NCBI GenBank assembly: GCA_026413225.1
Contig: CM048553.1
Span: 138,454,690-138,518,689, forward strand
Direction: 5' to 3'
DNA from: Otis tarda
Taxonomy: Eukaryota > Chordata > Aves > Otidiformes > Otididae
Length of the DNA: 64,000 nucleotides
This document shows, one piece after another, positions 1-13,581 of the stretch. Position 1 is the first letter of the stretch, and each line of letters opens with the position of its first letter. The position numbers and the translations under genes are program-made. The notes under the pieces are model-generated. The model saw nothing but the letters and a program-made list of their open reading frames with translations. It did not search any database and had not been told where the DNA came from.

Positions 1-3000
1 AAATACTCAAGCAAATTTGAGGATTTGGTCATAGAGCTCCACAAGGGTTTAAGTTAAGCTTTTAGACAAATTTTCTCATTTTAGGCTTCCTGTTTTTCAC
101 CAGAGCTAAGAAATGGGCAGCACATAAATCCATGCAGGAGCCAGTCCTCACACAAGGCCTGGCCAGCTATTCCCATTATGGCTCTCATTTCTGGAGGATA
201 TCAGACTGACAAGCCTCAAGGTCCTCTGGATGTTGTGTAAACCCATTTCTTCATATTAGCGTTTTCCCAAAGAACACCACAACCTCATGCATAAAAAATA
301 AAATAAAAAAAAAAGGCTGTGAGGAATTAAGACAAGTTTACAAAGGAAAAGGAGATTTTTGTTCATGATTCCCAAATGATAGCCTAAGCGCTCTGACTAG
401 CCAGGTGTATTAACTCTTCACCTATGGTATGACACTCCAGCCTGATTGAGAGACTAAACAAATAGGGGCAGAAAGGCTTAATTTCCCCATGCTGACATCA
501 AAATGCTGACTATTATTCACAGCACCATGTCAGCACCTCATTTCTGTTTCATCTTCAGGAAGAACCAGAGATAATAACACTGACTTAACTACTCTACCAG
601 GTACCATTGAAATGAATTGGTTTTCCAGTCAGGCAAATCACTAACCACTATGTTTTATCATGGCATTCTCCTCAAATTCTGACTCCTGTATTCCATCAGG
701 CTGTCTCCAAAACCTCTTACCTCTTTCTGCTATGAGAGTATCTACAGCAAACTGAAGGTCACTCATCCTACCAGCATGGTAGAATTATAAGTTGAGTTCA
801 GCTTGCTATAGTGCTCCTACAGAAAGTAACAACTGTTGAAACAAAAATGGAACCGGAGCTAATTCGGCATTTAGAAGGAACCACACTTCAGCTTCACACT
901 CTCACATATTTCACTGTCTCTTGTCATCCATACCAGACAGATACCTAACTATATTCACCAGAGTACTCTTATGTGGTACATAGCCCATGCTATAGTCAAA
1001 GCCATCTGCTCGGACATACTCTCCTGAAGAACTGAGACTGGAGAATGAGAATAGGTAATTAAAAGCAATCTGTGAGCAAAATTTGCTTTTTAACCTGACC
1101 CTTCACAAAAATGTGGAGACAAGGATGCAGGTGAGGTATTATCTTGGATTTCCCACTTTAAAAGAAGCCAAGTTCGAATCCCATCATACCAAGCTTAGTT
1201 CCAACAAGACCCACTGTGATAATCCACACTGACTTGTTGGCTACTAGTGCTCTCCCCATAGCATATTGGCTTCACTTGGATTATGCACACAAGTAAAACA
1301 CCCACACCCCAGAACAGTTTTAGTTAGCACTGGAGATCAAGAAGCAGGCACAGAGAAGAAAGTTTACGCTAGCCAAGGCACTCCAGTTTTCAAATCTAGA
1401 TCTTCTTGGGGAAAAAATAAGAGACTGTGCCAGGACAGATGTGAAGTCCTGGAATTTTAATCTAATCTTGTCAGATGCCCTATTACAATCTAGTGAGACA
1501 CATTAATGTGAACGAATGCGACCAGTCTGTCAGCATTCTCATGCAAGCAGAAATGGTAGTTTCATAGGAATAATTAATAGCCCTTTTCTGCCACAGGGCT
1601 AAACAGGGAGAAAATAAAAAGAACAGGGTGAGATGAAAAGAAGATATAGGATAGATGAAGAGGACACAAATGTGAGTTTGATAATGACAGATTTCCATAA
1701 GGACCTACATTGAAGAAAATACAGAGATAAACAGAGAGGGTACTGTGGGATCAGTCTAAACGGGATTTTAATCAACCGAGAAGGAAATTGCAGAGAGAAA
1801 GTCAGCAACAACAACCTGAAGAGTACCTAGAAATCACAAACCAAAAAGCTTGGGCTTGTGTGCGTTTTCGTAGATGTCCAGCCTGAGACAGAACCAAGCA
1901 GCAAAAGAGAGAAACAAAATATTACTGAGCATTGCCTTCAATTAACCATCTGCTGTCAGCAGGCTAACGAAGAACTGACTTACTCAGCTCCATGATGGCT
2001 GTGAAATTCATCGGATAAAGTCTTGCCCTATGTACATGCCCTCCTCTCCCCCAAATAATCAGACCTTCTTAAATAAATCAATGAGGTCCATTCTCCCTCT
2101 CCAACTGAGAGATTAGTCCCACAGCATCCTGCTCCCCTCCTCACCAGTACCAGACTGGTAAGTGCCCAGTTTCACCAGGAGCAGAGTGGGTCCCTGCCTT
2201 GTCAGGCTGAGGTAAGGTATAGCAAGTTCCAAAGCCTCCACCCTAGTTCTAACAGACAGGTTATAAAGTTTTGAAAAATACGAGTTCATAATGAAAATAC
2301 TAACAGAGCAAATCCTATAATACTCACATTTACTGTATGAAGCTTTATATTATCCCATAAAAATAAATAAAACACATCAGCTATCATATAACCATAGGGA
2401 TTTCTTCTTGGTTTTTTTTTCCTCAGATCACTGTTTTGCATACAGAGGAAAGGGGTGATTTTTGTTTTATGTTACAGTTTAATGTTTTTCCCTTCTTTTT
2501 TTGGAACAGGCTTTTGCTGTGATTTTTGTAATCCAGCTCTCAGGCTACATAGTTTCTTCTGATATACTGGTATCAAGTCCCAACTGGTTGGTCTTGTTTC
2601 TTCACACATATCTCTTGAGATAAAGCCTTTGCAGGAGGGAGAAGATAGAAATAGAGTTGCCACAAGCCTTGGATTTGGTTAGTTTATCTTACATCCTACC
2701 CTACTTTGCTAAAGGACATTAATTGTCCTGAGGTCTCCACGGCCTGTGCATTTTTTTTTCCGTTTTTTTTCTCCTCTATTACCCTCCCACCAGCAGAAAT
2801 CATAACCGTGCGAGCAGCAACTGCCAAGAGGCAGCATTTCATAATCAGCAGAGTGATTACAGAGGAGCCAGCAGCAATGCTGAAGTTTACAGCACTTCCT
2901 GCGCAAAAAACTACACGGTAAAAATATTTGCAGCAGAGAGTAAACAGGCTTAATGGGCTCCAGTTTAATTTCTTTTTTTATAATCCTGTAGTGAGAGTAT

Positions 3001-5213
3001 ATAGTGCTTGGAAAAAGTGCTATGCCAACAGCACAGAAGATGCAAGCACCCTGCTTAGCTGCACAGCGCGTACGACATGGACACCAAAAAGCACCTGATC
3101 TGCGCGCCCAGGTTACATTGGGTATTGCCCGAGGTGGATCTTGCAAGATTGCCAGCCCAACTGCAGCAACAGCCTGACCCCCACCCCTGGGAATGCCCTG
3201 TCATATCGACTACCCCAGACACAATGACATATTTGCACTATGGAAAAAGAAAACACGAGCAATACGAGGCCACTAACAAGCTTCGGTGATTTTCCTACCC
3301 TTTTTTAAACAGACTGCATTTCCAGATCCCAGGCACAGAGGCTGTTCTCCGTCTGGAGCTTCACATATGCAAGAGTCAATGTGTTTTTCTCCTCTTCTCC
3401 CTGTGCTTCCTAGGTGCTCTGGCAACCAGGGAAAATTCCCAGCTAGGCTGGCTCCAGTGCACATCAGCTACCGGGAGGAGTAACAGCTTACAGAAGGCTA
3501 AAATCTTTCAGCGATCTGATGTGCTTAGGGGGAAGAAGTCATCTTCTCCTCCATATCCTTTGCCCAGTCCAGGCTTTATTCTGAATATGTCAGGATCTGC
3601 AGGAAAATTATTGGCACTGACAAGTGGCTATCTTCTACACAGTAAAGGAGGACCACAGAGAAGATATATCACTGATTTTAGTATGTGCACGCTTACTCAC
3701 TCTTTTGCCAGGTGCAGAAATTGGGCATACAAAATCAAACTCGAAAAAAGCCCCAAAACCCATCTATGTATAAGGGAGCTGAAAAAAAAGAGATATCAAA
3801 AGGAAAATAAAAACCAAAACATACATCATACTCTGTGTAAGACAGATACACTTCAACTTTTCACCTCCGGAAAAATATTTATTTGTCAAATAGATAGGTA
3901 TTCCCTGTCTTTTTAGCTTCAAGGGTGAAAAGACTACAAAACCTTCCTTTTTAAACAAAGGCCTTTACCACAGTCTAAGTCTGCTTTTCTAAGAGATCAA
4001 GGCATTTATACTTTTAATCTCATGTGATAATCGTGGAGCTGCTTAACTCTAAATACTGCCTGAGACTGTGAGCAGAATTTGTTATGGCCTCATTAACTGT
4101 TCAGGGCTGCCTTGACAACCTAGCCAGGGGATGGCGAAGAGAGTTCCTGAGCCCATGGCCCTGGTCTAATTTTCCCTAAAGCAATGTGGGGGAATCAGGC
4201 AACCCTTCCATCAAGTCTTGTAAATATAGAAGCCTTCAAAATTGTCTTTTGCATTTGGTACTTAGGAAAAAAGGCTTTGTCCTTGGAAGGAAGCAGGGAT
4301 GGCAGATGGCCTGCCTCAGTTTCCCCGGGAGCAGAAGGCAGAGACAAGAAAGCCCTCAATCTGATAAGGATAATGATCCAAGGACATGTTCAGTTTCATA
4401 AGCTAAGAAAGAGGGCTGATACACTCTTGTATCTTTAATGCAAATTTCTGGGGACAAAATGCCAGAACGACCACTTCAGAAAAGCTGACCTGCATCCCAG
4501 AGGCCACTGGAAGAGGAGCTAGAGCCCACAGTGGCTGTCACTCCCAGGGAGACTGTCCTGGGGGGAGGTCACTGGCTAAATCACCAACCCTAAATGGCTT
4601 TAGTTTTGCGACCTGAAACAGAGTCAATGTATGACATCTCCTGTTGCCCCACCAAGAGCTGAACATTTAGCTACAACAGTGGACCTTAGATACAACAGAG
4701 GATAAGTTCATCCTCAACCTTCAATGACTTTGAAGTAAAGCAACACCACAGGAAAAAAAGACTTGAAAAAAACAAAGTAAAGCATCCACCGTGTGAGGAT
4801 TCACTCAAGAAAAGGAGTTTCTGAAGCAATGAAAAGGCCATCAGAAGCACTTTGCCTCTCAAAGCAGGGTATCTAAAAAGAACTGAATGTGATTGATAGA
4901 CATGGTGTAATATACTTTATGGCTACTGCAAGAGCTATAAGTCTTCAGTTTTCAATGTTTTCAGAGAATATATATCTGCAATGTGAATGGGAACATGGGC
5001 AAGTGTTGACAAAGAATTTAGATTTTTATTTTAAACTCCAACTTCTGTGACATTGAAATATCTGTGTATACAGATGTGGAAGGTATCTGCAGGATCAGAT
5101 CACTATTGTATGTATAAATCTTTTTACCAGTTTCGTGCTACTTTAGTTTTGTATACACAAATTGTTACTTCCTAATGAAAAAAAAAAGAAACACGAGGAC
5201 TAATTTTTACGTT
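1..5213. other. Unique noncoding DNA, no gene recognised
   Basis: This stretch is AT-rich single-copy sequence. Open frames here are 60-145 codons long, lie on both strands, and show no recognisable domain, signal peptide or repeat family. A short A-rich run lies near 297-314. A pyrimidine-rich stretch ending in AG near 3384-3412 resembles a splice acceptor, but no exon follows that I can support. No RNA gene was recognised. Confidence 0.6.
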
Positions 5214-5233
5214 GTTGACCACTGTTGACCATC
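5214..5233. repeat. Two tandem copies of a 10-bp unit
   Basis: GTTGACCACT is followed directly by GTTGACCATC, so an 8-bp core repeats exactly one helical turn apart. This is seen directly. It could be a paired binding site or chance. Confidence 0.5.
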
Positions 5234-5530
5234 TTCAAAATATGAGTCCAGTTTTACTCAGAAACTCAGCCTGACCTGGGGAGATTTTGAATGACTCAGA
5301 CGTAGAATGAGACTCGTGACTGACACAGGGGTGAAAGGCACTGCATAGCTCACGAGGTGCTGACAATAACACTGAAGGTACATAATCTTGATGATGTTCT
5401 GGGCTGTTTCTTTGAACAGCCCACAGCTTCCAGCAGCTGCATAAAGGAGAAACAGACAGTGTTTTCCTTTCCCTTGATAGAGGAGAGAGCCCTGCAGGGA
5501 GGTGACAGGAATGAGAGAAATGCTAAGGGG

Positions 5531-5558
5531 AAAAAAACAAACAAACAAACAACAAAAC
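5531..5558 (+). repeat. (AAAC)n simple repeat
   Basis: A run of A followed by several AAAC units, slightly degenerate at its right end. It is an ordinary microsatellite. Confidence 0.8.
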
Positions 5559-5603
5559 AGCAAACACCTGAGTTTCCTTAGAAATTTCTAAGCAATATTG
5601 CAG

Positions 5604-5777
5604 AAGAATAATTCTGCCAACTGCTCAAGTGCTTCTCAGCTTGCATTGTCTGATCTGGACCTAAACGCACGTCTTGCAAAGATCCAAAGCAGGCCATGTG
5701 GCGAAGCCAAGTACTGTGCAAACAGACCCAGCAGCAACAGAGCAATAGGACTCAAGACGTCTTCATCATCCCTCCAG
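5604..5777 (+). other. Candidate exon ending in a consensus splice donor
   Basis: The block ends CAG/GTAAGT, a perfect match to the U1 donor consensus, with the exon side ending at 5777. The nearest upstream AG that leaves an open frame is at 5602-5603, after a weak pyrimidine tract. The interval is then 174 nt, exactly 58 codons, with no stop in that frame and phase 0 at both ends. The translation is Ser/Asn-rich, with no motif I recognise. It could be a coding exon, a noncoding RNA exon or chance. The weak acceptor and lack of a recognised partner exon keep confidence low. Confidence 0.2.
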
Positions 5778-5789
5778 GTAAGTTTTTAA

Positions 5790-8555
5790 ACAACTAACTT
5801 TTCTGACATGCTGTAATAAAGATCTGCAAAAGGAAGAGCACCAGCAAGGCGGATAAAGAATTTTATTTCAGAGGCACTGCCTGAGAATAATTTAAAGACT
5901 TAAATGAAGGGATTCCAGGACATTGTAAATTATGATTCACATCACAGCCTCTAGTAGCCACAGTTCAGGGTGCTAAGAAGTTGATTAAGGAATGCCCACT
6001 TTTAAACCATTGTAGAGGCTGAATTAATTCTCATTCAGGGTTATTTCTTCAATTCACGCCTGTAGTCATTGGTGAAATAAATAGAGAAAGCTAGGAGCTA
6101 CTGACTTGGGGCAGGAAGGGGAGAAAATTGCTCAACTTGAAAATTTCAATATTCTTTGACCTAATACCTAAACCAGCAGTCACAACATGCCACATGCTTT
6201 TCTACTGAATGAGGGAAGATGAAATGTCCTATCCCGCAGCACCACAATTCTGGCTGCATACAGATCTTTCCATACTGCTCCACTGTCTAGAGAGCAATGG
6301 GACAGAGGGAACTAGGAATAGGATAAAAGCAGTAATTACAATAAAATATCAGCATTTTTTAAGTTAAGTGTCTGCACTTAAGAAGAAAAAAGTCTTGGGT
6401 TTCAAAGATGCTATTGCGAGCTTTTTAAACTGTGTGCAATAATACTGAGAAAATATCATGCTGAAGATGTTCTGCAAATTTCTCAGGGAAGATTTCATGC
6501 AGCAGTTGACAGATATTATTATATGTGTGTATGTTTGTGTTCTATACAAAAATTCCCTGTGGTATTATGTTATGAGAACTTGTGAGAATGTGGTAGAATG
6601 GCGAACACTCATCTGTCACATCCCAAAGGAGTACTCAGAAGTCCATTTATTTACGACAAGGTAAAATCATTTTGCTGTTTTCTAGCTAGTAGCAAAAAAA
6701 AAAAAAAAGGAACTACACAGTACACTTGTATTTGTAGAACTACATTTTAAAAAATGACAAGTTACTTGTCCAGTGTGAGAAACTTTTTAAAAAGTTACTT
6801 CATCTTTCTCACAGAGTTGGGTGTCTACTCTGTCTTCTCAAAATCAGATTCTTTCTGAAGTTTTTGGAGGGAATCCAGATCAGATCTCTTTTAATGTGTA
6901 GGACCCAAAATCCAGACAATTGAGGACAGTTTCATTCTGTTGTCTCTTCAGCAACACAATTTTCTTTGAGAAATGGAAAAAACCAAACTAATTTGGTTTT
7001 TGAACAAAAACATTATTGTTATTAAGTTTAAGTAGGAGCACATAAAAACCAGAGAAGACTGTACAAAAGCTACAAAGTTTGTATCCACTCAGAAAAACAA
7101 AAAAAGATGAAGCTAAAATCTATCATTAAAATGACTTATGATCAGAGGTTTTTCTTCATCAGGAAATCTATTACATACTCACTATTTGCCTTTTGGCTCA
7201 GGTAATTTTCTTTCAATTTCCTAAAAACAATAATCTTTCCAAAGTTCTTGTTTGTTCTGGCAATTAACTTCAGACTATTTATTTTCTTCAAATTTATATA
7301 TCTACGGTTAAAAGACCTTTGAGAAGCAGATTTTGTTTTCTAGGGTCTTTTGGAGGTTACAGCAGTAAATTACAGATTCTAAACTAATATGCATAAAAGA
7401 AAGTAGAAAGTAACAGAACTTGCAAAGTGGCACACTTGAAAATACTAGCAGCTACGGACATAATAAAAATTAATAATGAAAAAGGCACAAAATGTTATGA
7501 TGCTTCCTCAAGGCTGGTTTTCTGATTTCAGAAGCAGCCAATATTGAATGCTCTGGAGAGGAGGGCAATTCATCTATTTCTACAATACTTTGCTAGAAAG
7601 CAAATGTTGGCCTGACCCCAGCTGGTGATTAGTTTATACTGAGGAGTTTGAGGATTGATAGCCCTTGTCATTTTAAATTAGCACTAAATGTAGTTGAGGA
7701 TGTTATTCTTATTTGGGTAAATACTGCACTCTTTTTGCAAATCATCTGTATTAAGGTATTTGTCTCATAAAATAGATTGAGGTCCACTATTAAACTGTAT
7801 GCAGTATAAAAAATAGCACATGTAATTCATTTTTACAAGTGTTGCCTTTAACTTTCATCAGTAAGAGCTCTTGACAGGCCATTCAAGATTTTCCAAGCCT
7901 CTATCAATTCCTATCTTTTTCTGTCTTCCCCTTTCAATACTAAATAGACAAGACTTCTGATCTAACACCAGAAAATGACAAAAAGTGTTCATCTCGTTTG
8001 TGTTTGGAGTCTGTAACATCCTTCACAGAGCTTTCTCTTTTGTCAGAAAATTTACTCTTATTTTACGTTTCTCCAAAACAAATTTTGCCAAATATAATAT
8101 ACACATAGATATTTTTCCAAGAATATATCAATCTGTCTAATCTTACTTGTGAATGTTAAATACTTTGTAATAGCTTCTTCACACAGTGTGCAGAGGGGGA
8201 TTGTTAGCATTTTCCAGCCATCAGCCTTGTTTTATTTAAGTTTCAACTTATTTAAATAACTATAGAGAACCATATGCCTCCTCATCAACTGGATCATATC
8301 ACCACAGCCTGGGTAAGGCATTACGGGAGCTTTTGTCCGGTTGTGCTAAGTGCAAAAATTACAACCCTAGGAATGAAATAATTCTTTGCCCAGGGAAGGA
8401 CAAGTGCCTGTTAGAGACTTCTTGGGTGCATTTTCTGTGACTGGAGTGTCCCCAGCTCACCCTCCACTACAGATCCGGCACGTCTTTCCTAGAAACTTAA
8501 AAGGAAGGATATCACTTTACTGTGACTGGCCATGCTAGCATTTAGCTTTTGCTCT
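5790..8555. other. Unique AT-rich noncoding DNA
   Basis: No gene, RNA or recognisable transposon was found. Reading frames are short and interrupted on both strands. The only simple sequence of note is an A15 run at 6694-6708. Confidence 0.6.
6694..6708 (+). repeat. A15 homopolymer
   Basis: Fifteen consecutive A. No LINE or SINE body lies upstream that I can recognise, so it is not assigned as a retroposon tail. Confidence 0.85.
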
Positions 8556-8559
8556 ACAA

Positions 8560-8665
8560 TCCTGGAGAAAATGCTTGATTTTAAGTGCTAGAGTAGTTCC
8601 ATTGACTTCAGCAGAGCTATTGGTATGCTTAGAAGAAATCACATATGTAAGTGTTTTGTCGTATT
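8560..8665. repeat. Old palindromic interspersed repeat, copy 1
   Basis: The centre is a decayed palindrome (CCATTGACTTCA, then GCAGAGCTATTGG), flanked by arms carrying aatgcttgattttaagtg on the left and a catatgtaagtgttttg-like arm on the right. This arrangement resembles an old amniote repeat whose core is CCATTGACTTCAATGG with AAGCATGTG / TTAAGTGC arms. I know the pattern from reptile and bird sequence but cannot give a certain family name. The copy is heavily diverged. A similar structure is seen at 27819-27915 and a partial one at 15278-15345. Confidence 0.45.
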
Positions 8666-10679
8666 TTGGCAATAATAGGCAGTCACTGAGGCATTCAATG
8701 ATGTAGATTAAATATATAAGCAACTCATCTTCCACCAACTTCCTTCTCTTGCAGACAATTTAAAATTTTGTGGCTGATGCACGGGAGACGGGAAAATACA
8801 ATGAGGAAAATGTCACGCATCTCCTCAGAATTGCTAAATATCTTCAGCTAGCTTTTCTTATTATATTTGCCCCTTCAGAAACATGAGACCTACTAATTAA
8901 GCAAGGACTGGAGACTTGTCAAGATTATGAGAGTACTGCTGTGACATAACCATAATTCTTGATGACATTTCACTTTCCCCATCCAGAAAAATCTATCACA
9001 CTTTCTGAGATGTGACCTTCATCTTGTTAAATGAATACTGTAGCAAAGAGCTCGTTTGACCTCTTACCTGCCCTCCCCTCTCCACCCTTAGCCCGGCCTC
9101 AGTAAGTCTGTCAAGCTTATTTGCTCCATACTAATTAGCTTGATTTCTTTGATTATTTTTACTTAGCACACCGCCTTTGTTTTTGTCTCTCTTTTCACTT
9201 TGCATGTAGCTTTTTGGACCACAGGGTTTCTCCTTTCCGACTATCTAACTTGCCTGTCGGATTGCTCTCTTTTCTGGTGTGAAAATCCTTATTTAGCCAC
9301 ACGTTGTCTTTTCTTGCTCCATTTCCTGCTAGTAGAGGAGTGGTCCACATAGTTTTCTTTCTCTAGCCTTTAGTTCTTGAGGTTTTCTGTTCCCTTAGTC
9401 CCAGTCCTCAGCCCATTTGATTTTTACGAGCATGTAGCTCATTCTCTGGAGAAATGCAGGTCTGACTCCAGCATCTTTTTGTTCTCCTTCTCCTCATTTA
9501 GCATTCATTTTTGCTGCAATCTCAGACCTAATGAGATTGTGATCAATGCTTCCCAAGTTGCCCCCTGCCTACATGTCTTCAATCATACCTTGGCTGTATA
9601 ATCTACTACCCTCTTCTTTCTGTCAATTGGTGAATGTATACAGTTAATGTTAAAAGCAACCTGGAACCACAAAACAAAGCTTTGTTTTCCCCTCCACTTA
9701 ATAAAGTGGAATCTACCTTGGTAATTATAGAACTTCCTTTGCATCCTTTCTCGTGTGAATGCTGTGATTTATGTGTTTATTTTTTTGTGGAGTCACTTTA
9801 AAATCCAGCTTTTTCTATTCTGGAAACTTAATACATTCCAGCTTTCAGCCTGCTCGCCGAAAAAAAAAAAAGCAAAACAAGTATGACAAAATACCCTTTC
9901 ACACACAATTATCTACCAGGCAATCACTATCCCATAATATTATCTCACAAAATAACCAGCTCTCAGGCAACATTAGCTTATCCCTGCAATGTTTGTGTGC
10001 ATGTCTTTCTTTTACAAGATACCCTGGATTTCACAGGTGGTGGGGGGCACCTTGGGATGCCGTGGTTGGTTACCATTGTAATTAACCCAATTTAATCAGC
10101 GCTGGAATACAGGGCTGGAGCAGACACAAAAGTGCTGTGATGCCAAGTGAGAACATTGTGCCTGCTCTTCACCGGGTGAAAACCCAAAGGTAGAGCCCCT
10201 CAAGCTGTACTGATTTACAGCAGCGTAGTGCTCCTCTGCTTTGTCTGTGTTCAAGAGAAGGGTCTTCACCTGATTTGTCACAGTGATGATAAACTGTCTT
10301 CCTTCAAAAGAAACTGAGGTGAAAATCACATCTACACCTTTGGCTCAGCCAAAGGCTCCCATTCAACTTCCAGAAGAGAAAACTCGGACTTTCTCTAACC
10401 CAGTCATGAAAAAATGAATTTTGCCCTAAGGACTGACAGCAAAAAAGATGAGTCCCATGTCTCCAAAGATTTTGAGGTTTTGACTTTTTTTTTTAAGTCT
10501 TACCATCTCTGTTCCGTCGTGTGCTTTTTCCTTTGTACATTATTTGTTTTAGATGGATAGCTCTTTCTGACAGCTTGTGTGTGATATTTGAATGTGTTTT
10601 CCACACTGTATGAGCTATGACAACACAAATCATCCAGACGGATTACCAGGGAATGGCGCGGTTCATCCTCTTTACACCA
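8666..10679. other. Unique noncoding DNA
   Basis: Pyrimidine-rich patches occur near 9060-9530, but no coding segment or repeat family was recognised. The predicted frames are short and low in complexity. Confidence 0.6.
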
Positions 10680-10830
10680 CGAAGCAGGGGTGAAGGGTCT
10701 GCGGACGAGGGGAGGCCGCGGGAGCTCCCCTCTGGGGTCTCCCCTGCCCACCCTGGGGCACCAGGGAAGAGCCAGCATTTCACTTCCAGGACTTCGGGGG
10801 CTTCAGGGATCCGCACGGGAGATGAAACCA
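10680..10830. other. Small GC- and CpG-rich patch
   Basis: This is a local GC-rich island in AT-rich surroundings with several CpG dinucleotides. Open frames cross it on both strands, as expected in GC-rich DNA where stop codons are rare, so they are not called genes. It could be a small regulatory element or an eroded CpG island. Confidence 0.35.
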
Positions 10831-13336
10831 ATTTATGATCAGACCTCTGCACATCTGTGCCATTATGGAAAGGTAATAAATATCAGGGAAGGAAAGGATA
10901 TCGCACACTCGATTTGAGAAAAACTGAAAGTCCTGTGCCACAGGCCAAATATAGAACTCCATTAAGCATTGTGAAGCTCTGTTGATGAAGGGAGTAAAAG
11001 AACAGCCCAGGAGGAAATTAATAATTCTGTATTAAGTGCAGGGCTTGGATGGTGTTTGGTAAATAAAGCCTGGGGTCATGCATTGACTGATGGGGAAAAA
11101 CAAAATATTGAATAACTACAAGTTCAGCAAACATCATTCATCCTGTGTAGGGAAGAAAGCATTTTGCCTATGGATTAAAGAGAATATTATCGCTTGATCA
11201 AAATTACATCAGAAGGTTATGCACACAAAGGAGCCAAATAAATTTTCACAGCAGCTTCTGTTCTTCTGTTCCCTAATTTTGAGGCTTTTCACAGTTTTCT
11301 CTGAATGTAGCCCTTGTGTAGTTGGTACAATTTTGTTGTTTTTTTACTAAGAAAGTTTAAAAACAAGCAGTTTACGTGAACCTACATCAGCTTCAACGTT
11401 ATGCAAGTTTACTTACATTTCTGGTTACCGCAAGGCTTGTAGGCTGATTACAGTATTTTGCAGGAAGAAAAGACTTCGATCTTTGTGCTGAAGGATGGAG
11501 AAGAGCTGTTTCTAGGCCTCTAATGACTTAGAGGTGTCTGGGTCAAGCATCACCTTTCTCCATCCTCATGATGGAAGACGGAGAGCTGGTCCAGCCCTGC
11601 TTACTGAAGGGTGCAGATAGGGTCCATCTCCTTCCCTCCTGCAGAGACTGTGTCCTGGTGCTCCTGCTGCAGCCTGGGCTCCCACTCCTGGGATGGTGGC
11701 AAGGGCATGGCCCTTTTCAGCATTCATCTTCAGTCTTTCCAACACCACAAACCCAGACCCAAGTCAGGAAGATAAAGTTTTCAAAATTCATGTCTTACCC
11801 AAAGCTTTTAGGAAGGTGGGGAAGGGGGCACAAATAAAAGAAGCAGCAGCATTCTTTCTATCTTGAGCCTTTTTCTTGCCAAATTTCAAAGGTCTTTTGC
11901 ACAAGATAGAGACCTTCGAGCTTCTAAAGGCAAAGATGAAAACAAAGATTACAAAGAAGAGGAAGGATATGCATGAGGAGGAGAAGAAGGAAGAAGAGAT
12001 GAAGAGGTTATAATAGAAAACTTTATGGAAAGGTACACAAATGGTGTTTCACTACCTAATCCACCGTAATTTTCATGCAAGTCAACAAGACTGCTTAAAC
12101 TGGGCTTTACAGGGACAAGATTGCGCATAACAAATGACTTGTGACCGAAAATTAGATAGACCTACCATTAACGGAGGAGCCTCCGAGGTGAGTGTGGGAA
12201 ACTGATAAACAGGTGTCAGAGGTGAAAGGAGTTGGTGAAAGGAACTGAGGTGGTGCCGGGCTGTGGAGCTGGGAAACGCAGGCAGACACCAAGCCGTGAA
12301 AGCGATGACAAGAAACAGAAGTCTGCCCCAGAAGAACTGCTAAGCTCAGGGGGTAACTCGAAATTTAAGGATTCCAGCGGTTGGTTTTAGTGTTTTGCTA
12401 GATGAGCAAACTACTTGGAATTAATAAGATTATACAAGGAACAATGTCATTCAACACAAAGACCGGAAACGACAATCAACATAAATTTGTGCGTCCTCTT
12501 TCAGAGAAGTGATCATAGAAGCTAATGAAATGCAGATAAGTGCATTAGGTTTTCCTCCTTTCGTGCACCCTCTTATCCTGTCATTTAAAACTCAAAATCA
12601 ATCTGAGTTACCTTAAGTGGCAATGCTGTATCTTTAATGTTTGATTCATTTGTTGTGAAATACAGTCAAAATAATAATTTTAAAGGAAAATTTGAAAATG
12701 TCAGATCGTAAGCGCGTATTTTACTTATTTTAATGTTTGTTGATTTGAGGCTTTGAGGGCAACATAGCAAATATTCAGTTTGGCTGGCACAAACTGTGCA
12801 GGAATCTAATAGAAAGCAATATTGTTGAAAATGGATATCAATTGAAAACAGAGAGCAGTGTCAACTATTCCCCACTGGGAGCAGACAACAATAAAACCAG
12901 TCAAGCATTACACAGTTGAGCCTGCCAAATGTCATTAGAGTGTAGAAAAAAGTAAAGGCACATACGAAGAGGGGGAAAAAAAAAAAAAAGCACTTGCCTT
13001 ATTTACATTTTTCCCCTGGACAATTTAGTAAGATCAAACTGGGGAGGAAAAAACCCCAAAGTTTAAATTCATTATAATGGTGTTGTCAGATAATTTGGGG
13101 AAACGTATCATCCTATTTGGAATGAAGAAAACCAGAAAGATAAAGCAATGCGGTTTAATGTCTCTCAATTGCAAAGACGTCTCTCCCAACAATCACACAG
13201 CAAATTACACTGGAGTACAATTTTAATTTTTAAATATCTTTTTTTTATTTTTTTCCCCTATGGCTTAATGCTGAGATTATAGTATTAGGTGGAATAATTA
13301 GGAAAATTTATTTTAAGCTCTGCTGAAACAGCAATT
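10831..13336. other. Unique AT-rich noncoding DNA upstream of the CpG island
   Basis: No gene was recognised. A purine-rich (GA-rich) stretch lies at about 11935-12010. From about 12560 to 13330 the sequence becomes very AT-rich, with many ATTTA/TTTAAA words. An A14 run lies at 12976-12989. Confidence 0.55.
12976..12989 (+). repeat. A14 homopolymer
   Basis: Fourteen A following GGGGG. It is simple sequence only. Confidence 0.85.
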
Positions 13337-13363
13337 AAAAAAAAAAATTAAAAAAAAAAAAAA
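13337..13363 (+). repeat. A-rich run (A11-TT-A14)
   Basis: Two A runs separated by TT, about 80 bp before the CpG-rich patch. No retroposon body is attached that I can see. Confidence 0.85.
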
Positions 13364-13465
13364 CCAACAAAATACCACAAAGCCAAACCCACGAGGAAAG
13401 GATTTTTTTATTCCGCAGCGTTAAGGGGAAGATTCACCATCCTCAGCTTCCCCCGGTGAAGAGGA

Positions 13466-13494
13466 GGGCGGCGGTGGGGGAGCTGGGCTCCGGG
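13466..13494 (+). other. G-quadruplex motif in the CpG-rich patch
   Basis: Four G runs (GGG, GGGGG, GGG, GGG) are separated by loops of 7, 4 and 4 nt, which fits the canonical G3+N1-7 pattern. Such motifs are frequent in promoter islands. Folding is inferred, not shown. Confidence 0.5.
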
Positions 13495-13580
13495 CGGACA
13501 AAGCGGGGCGGCGGCGGCGGTCCCGGCGCGGGGCTGCAGCTCCACCTAGCGCGGGGCCGGCCGGGGGCTGCCCCGTCCCC

Positions 13581-13581
<1 letters not shown>

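Noticed and set aside
522..540. Possible NRSF/REST site (CAGCACCATGTCAGC)
   Set aside because: The left half fits but the right half has several mismatches to the RE1 consensus.
1165..1182. tRNA B-box-like AGTTCGAATCC
   Set aside because: The T-arm does not pair, and no A-box or cloverleaf can be drawn upstream.
3521..3916. 131-codon frame
   Set aside because: It has no recognisable domain, repeats or splice context. Its length is within chance for 64 kb read in six frames.
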